Below are positions 14,190 to 17,708 of a stretch of 17,708 nucleotides of DNA, one piece after another (within the stretch, counting starts at the first letter, position 1; every line of letters begins with the position of its first letter). The stretch lies in assembly GCA_023395775.1 (NCBI GenBank), contig JAEWYA010000029.1:1-17708 (forward strand), read 5' to 3'. Under the pieces are notes generated by a model, which saw only the letters and a list, made by a program, of their open reading frames with translations, made no database searches and was not told the DNA's origin. The stretch is from Bacillota bacterium (GTDB lineage Bacteria > Bacillota > Clostridia > Oscillospirales > Oscillospiraceae). A program made the translations under genes and the position numbers.

Positions 14190-14603
14190 ATGAATATTGC
14201 AATCATGTCCCACGATAACCGGAAAGACCTCATGGTCCAGTTCTGCACGGCCTATGCGGGGATTCTCTCCAAGCACACGCTTTTTGCCACCAATACGACG
14301 GGCCATATGGTCGCTGAAGCGACCGGTCTGGACGTTCACTGCTTTCTCTCCTTTGCCCACGGCGGCTGCCAGCAGATCGGCGCCCGCATTGCCTATAACG
14401 AAATTGACCTGGTTTTGTTTTTTGACGACCCCAACAGCCCCAGTATGGCTGAAGATGTGACCTACATTTCCCGCCTGTGCGACCAGAATAACATTCCCTA
14501 CGCCAGCAACATAGCCACGGCGGAAATGCTGATTCTGGGGTTGGCCCGGGGCGATCTGGACTGGCGCGACATCGTCAATCCCAAGAAACGCCCCCAGGTC
14601 TGA
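14190..14603 (+). CDS. mgsA: Methylglyoxal synthase homologue with altered active site
   Basis: MgsA normally converts dihydroxyacetone phosphate to methylglyoxal and phosphate. The 137-residue product aligns throughout: MSHDNRK (His8, Asp9) for AHDxxK, ATNTTGHM for ATGTTG, GGCQQIGARI for GGDQQIGA, LVLFFDDP for the FFWDP stretch and NIPYASNIATAEML near the end. However, the catalytic base (Asp71 in E. coli) is Cys60. The phosphate loop SGP is SFA (54-56). The active-site His98 in PHDPD has no counterpart in PNSPSMAED. Classical activity is therefore doubtful. Position after minD, with AAAGGAG upstream, matches the clostridial minD-mgsA neighbourhood, so it is an orthologue by descent that may have lost or changed function. 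Confidence 0.75.
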   Translation: MNIAIMSHDNRKDLMVQFCTAYAGILSKHTLFATNTTGHMVAEATGLDVHCFLSFAHGGCQQIGARIAYNEIDLVLFFDDPNSPSMAEDVTYISRLCDQNNIPYASNIATAEMLILGLARGDLDWRDIVNPKKRPQV

Positions 14604-14619
14604 GCATATCCCCGGATTA

Positions 14620-14871
14620 ACCTGAATACCGCGCTGATGCCGCAGCAGTAACCCGCGGACCACCGCACAGAGAAGAACGCCAATGGCTGAGAGCGTTTGG
14701 GTGGAATCGGGCCAAGGACAGCGGCGGAGCGGGGGCGGAGACGCCCACGGTCCCTCCCCGTACAGACGGAGGCCAAAAGGAGAGGCGGACTTTCTCCCCC
14801 TCTTGAATTTGGGTGGCACCACGAAGCGTTTTCGCTCTCGTCCCAAGCCCAGGGGACGAGAGCGCCTTTTT
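14620..14871 (+). promoter_or_regulatory. T-box riboswitch, Asp-type, controlling hisS-aspS
   Basis: A stem I specifier loop can be drawn between CCGC/GCGG (14640-14643 with 14721-14724) and CCCG/CGGG pairs. Its 5' strand has AGTA (14647-14650) and its 3' strand has GGACA, placing GAC (Asp) at 14717-14719. Below it, GATG and GGAG suggest the usual kink-turn. A hairpin GGAGA/TCTCC (14779-14783 with 14793-14797) may be stem III. The T-box GGGTGGCACCACG is at 14811-14823. In its UGGN bulge N is C, which pairs with discriminator G73 of tRNA-Asp, not C73 of tRNA-His. Uncharged tRNA-Asp is thus the predicted ligand. The 320-bp gap 14604-14923 is fully explained by this element. Confidence 0.9.
14833..14871 (+). 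terminator. T-box-controlled intrinsic terminator before hisS
   Basis: CGCTCTCGTCCC (14833-14844) pairs over 12 bp with GGGACGAGAGCG (14853-14864), with an 8-nt loop, followed by TTTTT at 14867-14871. The left arm also complements the T-box segment, giving the competing antiterminator that uncharged tRNA stabilises. Confidence 0.93.
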
Positions 14872-14923
14872 ATCAGTTTTTACAGGGAAATAAGCACAAA
14901 ACATAAATGAAGGAGCATTTATT

Positions 14924-16279
14924 ATGGCCGTTTTAAAACCCCGTACTCTTTCCGGTTTTATGGAGCTGCTCCCCGCGCCGCAGCAACAGATGGAGCGTAT
15001 TATGGAGGTCCTGCGTCAGACCTATTCTCTATACGGCTTCACACCGCTGGACACCCCCATCATCGAAGCCAGCGAGGTACTTCTGGCCAAAGGCGGCGGC
15101 GAGACGGAAAAGCAGATTTACCGCTTTTCCAAGGGAGACGCCGACCTGAGCCTCCGCTTCGACCTGACGGTGCCTCTGGCGAAATACGTCGCTATGCACT
15201 ACAATGAGCTCAGCTTTCCCTTCCGCCGCTTCCAGATCGGCAAGGTCTACCGGGGCGAGCGGGCCCAGCGGGGCCGCTTCCGGGAGTTTTATCAGGCGGA
15301 TATCGACATCATCGGAGACGGCAGTCTGGCCCCCATCAACGACGCGGAAATTCCCGCCATTATCTATAAGGTCTTCTCGACGTTGGGCCTGAAGCGGTTC
15401 CAGATCCGAGTGAACAATCGGAAAATCCTGAACGGATTTTATGCCATGCTGGGTCTTTCCGAGCTGTCCGGCGACGTGATGCGGACTGTGGACAAGTTGG
15501 ACAAAATCGGCGCGGACATGGTCCGGTCCATTCTGGTGGACGACTACTCCGTCCCGGAGGAAAAGGCCGACGAGATTTTGAAGTTTATTGCCATTTCCGG
15601 CGGCAGCCAGGCGATTCTTCAGGCTCTGGAGGGCTACCGAGGCCGCAACTCCCTGTTTGACGAGGGCTTGGACGAGCTGAGCATGGTGGTGAAGTATCTG
15701 GCGTCCTTCGGCGTCCCCGCAGAAAACTTTGTGGTGGATCTGACCATCGCCCGGGGCCTGGATTACTACACCGGAACGGTTTATGAGACCACCCTTCTGG
15801 ACCATCCCGAGGTGGGCTCCGTCTGCTCCGGCGGGCGGTATGACAATCTGGCGGAATACTACACGGAAAAGCAGCTTCCCGGCGTGGGTATCTCCATCGG
15901 CCTGACCCGCCTGTTCTACGTGCTGGGCGAGCAGGGAATGCTGAATCCGGACCTCCCCACCGCGCCCACCGATGTGCTGATCCTGCCCATGACGGAGGAC
16001 CTGGACGCCGCCGTATCCTTTGCCACCCTCCTGCGGGAAAACGGCGTACGGGCACAGCTGCACTGCGAGGACAAGAAGTTCAAGGCGAAGATCTCCTACG
16101 CCGACAAACTGCGTATCCCCTTTGTGGTCTTTCTGGGTGAGGATGAGATTAAGGCGGGTATCGTCGCCTGCAAGGACATGTCCACCGGCGAACAGACCAA
16201 GCTGGACGCCGCCGCCACGGTGTATCGCATCAAGGCGGGTCTGGCGGAGAAGAACAAGGGCGCAGTCATTTTGGAATAA
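14924..16279 (+). CDS. hisS: Histidine--tRNA ligase
   Basis: This class II synthetase charges tRNA-His. The 451-residue product begins with the expected PRTLSGFMELLP. It shows motif 1 around FTPLDTPIIEASEVL (about 40-54), LSLRFDLTVPLAKYVA (about 76), motif 2 YRGERAQRGRFREFYQ (Arg110, Glu112), the histidine-specific RGLDYYTGTVYE (277-288), SGGRYDNL (about 305) and a C-terminal anticodon-binding domain with DVLILPMTE near 348. It is slightly longer than the ~420-430 residues of many bacterial HisRS. AGGAG (14911-14915) precedes ATG 14924. Expression is set by the T-box upstream, which senses tRNA-Asp although hisS is the first gene, as is known for hisS-aspS operons of Bacillota. Confidence 0.96.
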   Translation: MAVLKPRTLSGFMELLPAPQQQMERIMEVLRQTYSLYGFTPLDTPIIEASEVLLAKGGGETEKQIYRFSKGDADLSLRFDLTVPLAKYVAMHYNELSFPFRRFQIGKVYRGERAQRGRFREFYQADIDIIGDGSLAPINDAEIPAIIYKVFSTLGLKRFQIRVNNRKILNGFYAMLGLSELSGDVMRTVDKLDKIGADMVRSILVDDYSVPEEKADEILKFIAISGGSQAILQALEGYRGRNSLFDEGLDELSMVVKYLASFGVPAENFVVDLTIARGLDYYTGTVYETTLLDHPEVGSVCSGGRYDNLAEYYTEKQLPGVGISIGLTRLFYVLGEQGMLNPDLPTAPTDVLILPMTEDLDAAVSFATLLRENGVRAQLHCEDKKFKAKISYADKLRIPFVVFLGEDEIKAGIVACKDMSTGEQTKLDAAATVYRIKAGLAEKNKGAVILE

Positions 16280-16453
16280 ACGGCATAAATGAGCCTATGT
16301 GGGAAATATCACAGCTATTCAAATACAATTTGGAATAGTCATCCGTAAATTACTATCTGTATTTGTTCCTTCGCCTTTTGAAGCATTTTTTATCAGAACT
16401 TCTCTCCATTTTATTGTATTCGCCATTTCATAGATAGAAAGGACCTCACTGTC
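16280..16453. other. AT-rich gap between hisS and aspS
   Basis: The gap has no ORF. CTATTC (16315-16320) and GAATAG (16333-16338) can form a weak hairpin extended by AAA/TTT with one bulged G. There is no clear terminator, T-box motif or promoter pair, so aspS is probably read through from hisS. AAAGGA at about 16438-16443 is the aspS RBS. Confidence 0.4.
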
Positions 16454-17708
16454 ATGACACAATCAAGAACCCATACCTGCGGGGAGCTTCGGCTGGACGA
16501 CGCGGGCAAGGCTGTCGCCATTGTCGGGTGGCTGGAAAACGTACGGGAAGTCGGCGCGGAGCTGGCTTTTGCCGTCATCCGGGACTTTTATGGCACCACG
16601 CAGGTGGTGGCCGAGACAGCCGACGCCGTGAAAACCCTCAAGGGCATCAACAAGGAATCCACCGTCTCCGTTGTCGGCACTGTCCGGGAGCGGGCAAGCA
16701 AGAACCCGAAGCTGCCCACCGGCGAGATTGAGGTGGTCCCCCAGACCATCGAGGTGCTGGGCCGCTGTCGCTATAACGAGCTGCCCTTCCCCATCAATCG
16801 CAGCCGGGACGCCGACGAGCTGACCCGCCTGAAATACCGGTATCTTGACCTGCGCAACCCAGATGTGAAAAAGAACATTATCCTGCGGTGCAACGTGGTC
16901 TCCGCCCTTCGTCAGTCCATGACGGAGCACGGTTTTCTGGAGATCACCACCCCCATCCTCACCGCCTCCTCTCCCGAGGGAGCTCGGGATTATCTGGTGC
17001 CCGCCCGGAATCACCCCGGCAAGTTCTACGCCCTTCCCCAGGCGCCCCAGCAGTTCAAGCAGCGTTTGATGACCTCCGGCTTCGACCGCTATTTCCAGAT
17101 TGCCCCCTGCTTCCGGGACGAAGACGCCCGGGCCGACCGCTCCCCAGGCGAGTTCTATCAGCTGGATATGGAGATGGCCTTTGCCACGCAGGAAGACGTG
17201 TTTGCCGTACTGGAGGACGTACTGCCTCCCATCTTCGCCAAATTCGGCTCCTACGATCGGGCCAGCGGCGCGCCGTTTACCCGCATTCCATATATGGAGG
17301 CCATGGAGAAATACGGCTCCGACAAGCCGGATCTTCGCATCGATCTGACCGTGCGGGACGCCACGGAGGTGCTCTCCGGCTGCGGCTTCGAGCCTTTCGC
17401 GGGGAACACCGTCAAGGCCGTGGTCATCTCCGATTTTAAAGAGACCCGCAAGTTTATCGACAAAACCCTTGCCGACGTGGAAACTCAGGCAGGGAACAAG
17501 GCCTATTGGTTCCGTCTGGACGAAAACGGCGAGCTGGTGGGCGGCATTTCCAAGTTCGTCACCCCCTGCAAGGATGCAGTTATATCCGCGCTGGGTCTGA
17601 AGTCGGGCGACTTTGTGGCTCTGTCCGCCGGAAAGCTCACCGCCGCCCAGAAGACCGCCGGCGTACTGGTAAAGACGCTGGGCGCGGCCGTCCCCGGTCA
17701 TATGGATA
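16454..17708 (+). CDS. aspS: Aspartate--tRNA ligase, 3'-truncated by the window
   Basis: This class IIb synthetase charges tRNA-Asp. The visible 418 residues of an expected ~590 include the OB-fold anticodon-binding domain (about 10-105, with VGWLENVREVGAELAFAVIRD), the linker LKYRYLDLRNP (about 118-128) and motif 1 with the flipping loop SPEGARDYLVPAR (about 175-187). FYALPQAPQQFKQRLM (about 194) and motif 2 CFRDEDARADRSPGEFYQLDMEM (Arg221, Glu223) follow. The GAD insertion domain characteristic of bacterial AspRS starts after GSDKPDLRIDL and is cut by the window end. The frame has no stop before the edge. The tRNA-Asp-responsive T-box upstream of hisS makes this the gene whose substrate is actually sensed. 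Whether it discriminates Asp from Asn tRNA was not resolved. Confidence 0.96.
   Translation, partial: MTQSRTHTCGELRLDDAGKAVAIVGWLENVREVGAELAFAVIRDFYGTTQVVAETADAVKTLKGINKESTVSVVGTVRERASKNPKLPTGEIEVVPQTIEVLGRCRYNELPFPINRSRDADELTRLKYRYLDLRNPDVKKNIILRCNVVSALRQSMTEHGFLEITTPILTASSPEGARDYLVPARNHPGKFYALPQAPQQFKQRLMTSGFDRYFQIAPCFRDEDARADRSPGEFYQLDMEMAFATQEDVFAVLEDVLPPIFAKFGSYDRASGAPFTRIPYMEAMEKYGSDKPDLRIDLTVRDATEVLSGCGFEPFAGNTVKAVVISDFKETRKFIDKTLADVETQAGNKAYWFRLDENGELVGGISKFVTPCKDAVISALGLKSGDFVALSAGKLTAAQKTAGVLVKTLGAAVPGHMD

Noticed and set aside
15029..16063. 344-codon open frame on the minus strand
   Set aside because: It mirrors hisS and has no independent start signal or family resemblance.
16463..17701. 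412-codon open frame on the minus strand
   Set aside because: It is a shadow of aspS, whose + frame carries all AspRS motifs and is simply unterminated at the window edge.
1..17708. CRISPR arrays, tRNA or rRNA genes, insertion sequences
   Set aside because: I saw no regularly spaced direct repeats, no cloverleaf-like sequences ending in CCA, no rRNA-like conserved stretches and no transposase-like frames.

Overview
The window reads as a chromosomal segment of a low-oxygen Bacillota, most likely a Clostridia member of the Oscillospirales (Oscillibacter/Flavonifractor-like). This rests on protein style, GC-rich coding sequence with AT-rich gaps, strong AGGAGG-type ribosome binding sites, TTG starts, a T-box riboswitch before hisS-aspS and a Bacillota-type parS/ParAB system. 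It is inference from sequence; no database was searched. All convincing genes lie on the + strand; the long minus-strand frames are GC-rich shadows.

Layout. (1) 1-2388: 3' part of a U32-family protein of the RNA-hydroxylation type, then dUTPase (dut) and the house-cleaning pyrophosphatase Maf. (2) 2422-5979: cell-elongation genes mreC, mreD and a class B penicillin-binding protein (PBP2 type), with no mreB in view. (3) 6072-7943: an intracellular GH13 neopullulanase-like enzyme. (4) 7944-8412: a non-coding block with two perfect parS sites, each inside a 38-bp palindrome, then a strong extended -10 promoter and a roughly 110-nt leader that can form mutually exclusive hairpins. (5) 8413-13303: parA, parB, a small membrane coiled-coil protein, serS, mscL and rsmG, an assortment typical of origin-proximal regions. 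(6) 13432-14603: a promoter followed by minD and an mgsA-like gene. (7) 14604-17708: an Asp-type T-box with terminator controlling hisS and, beyond a 174-bp gap, aspS, which runs off the end.

How it fits together. Genes usually found as one clostridial block (maf, mreBCD, pbp2, minCDE, rodA, mgsA) appear here as a reduced set (maf, mreC, mreD, pbp2, minD, mgsA), split by a par/serS/rsmG block. Two survivors look altered. MinD ends before the C-terminal membrane-targeting helix and has no MinC or MinE neighbour. The methylglyoxal synthase homologue lacks the catalytic Asp, the active-site His and a phosphate-loop Gly. These, the parA leader and the uncharacterised membrane coiled-coil protein in the par operon are the points most worth a second look.
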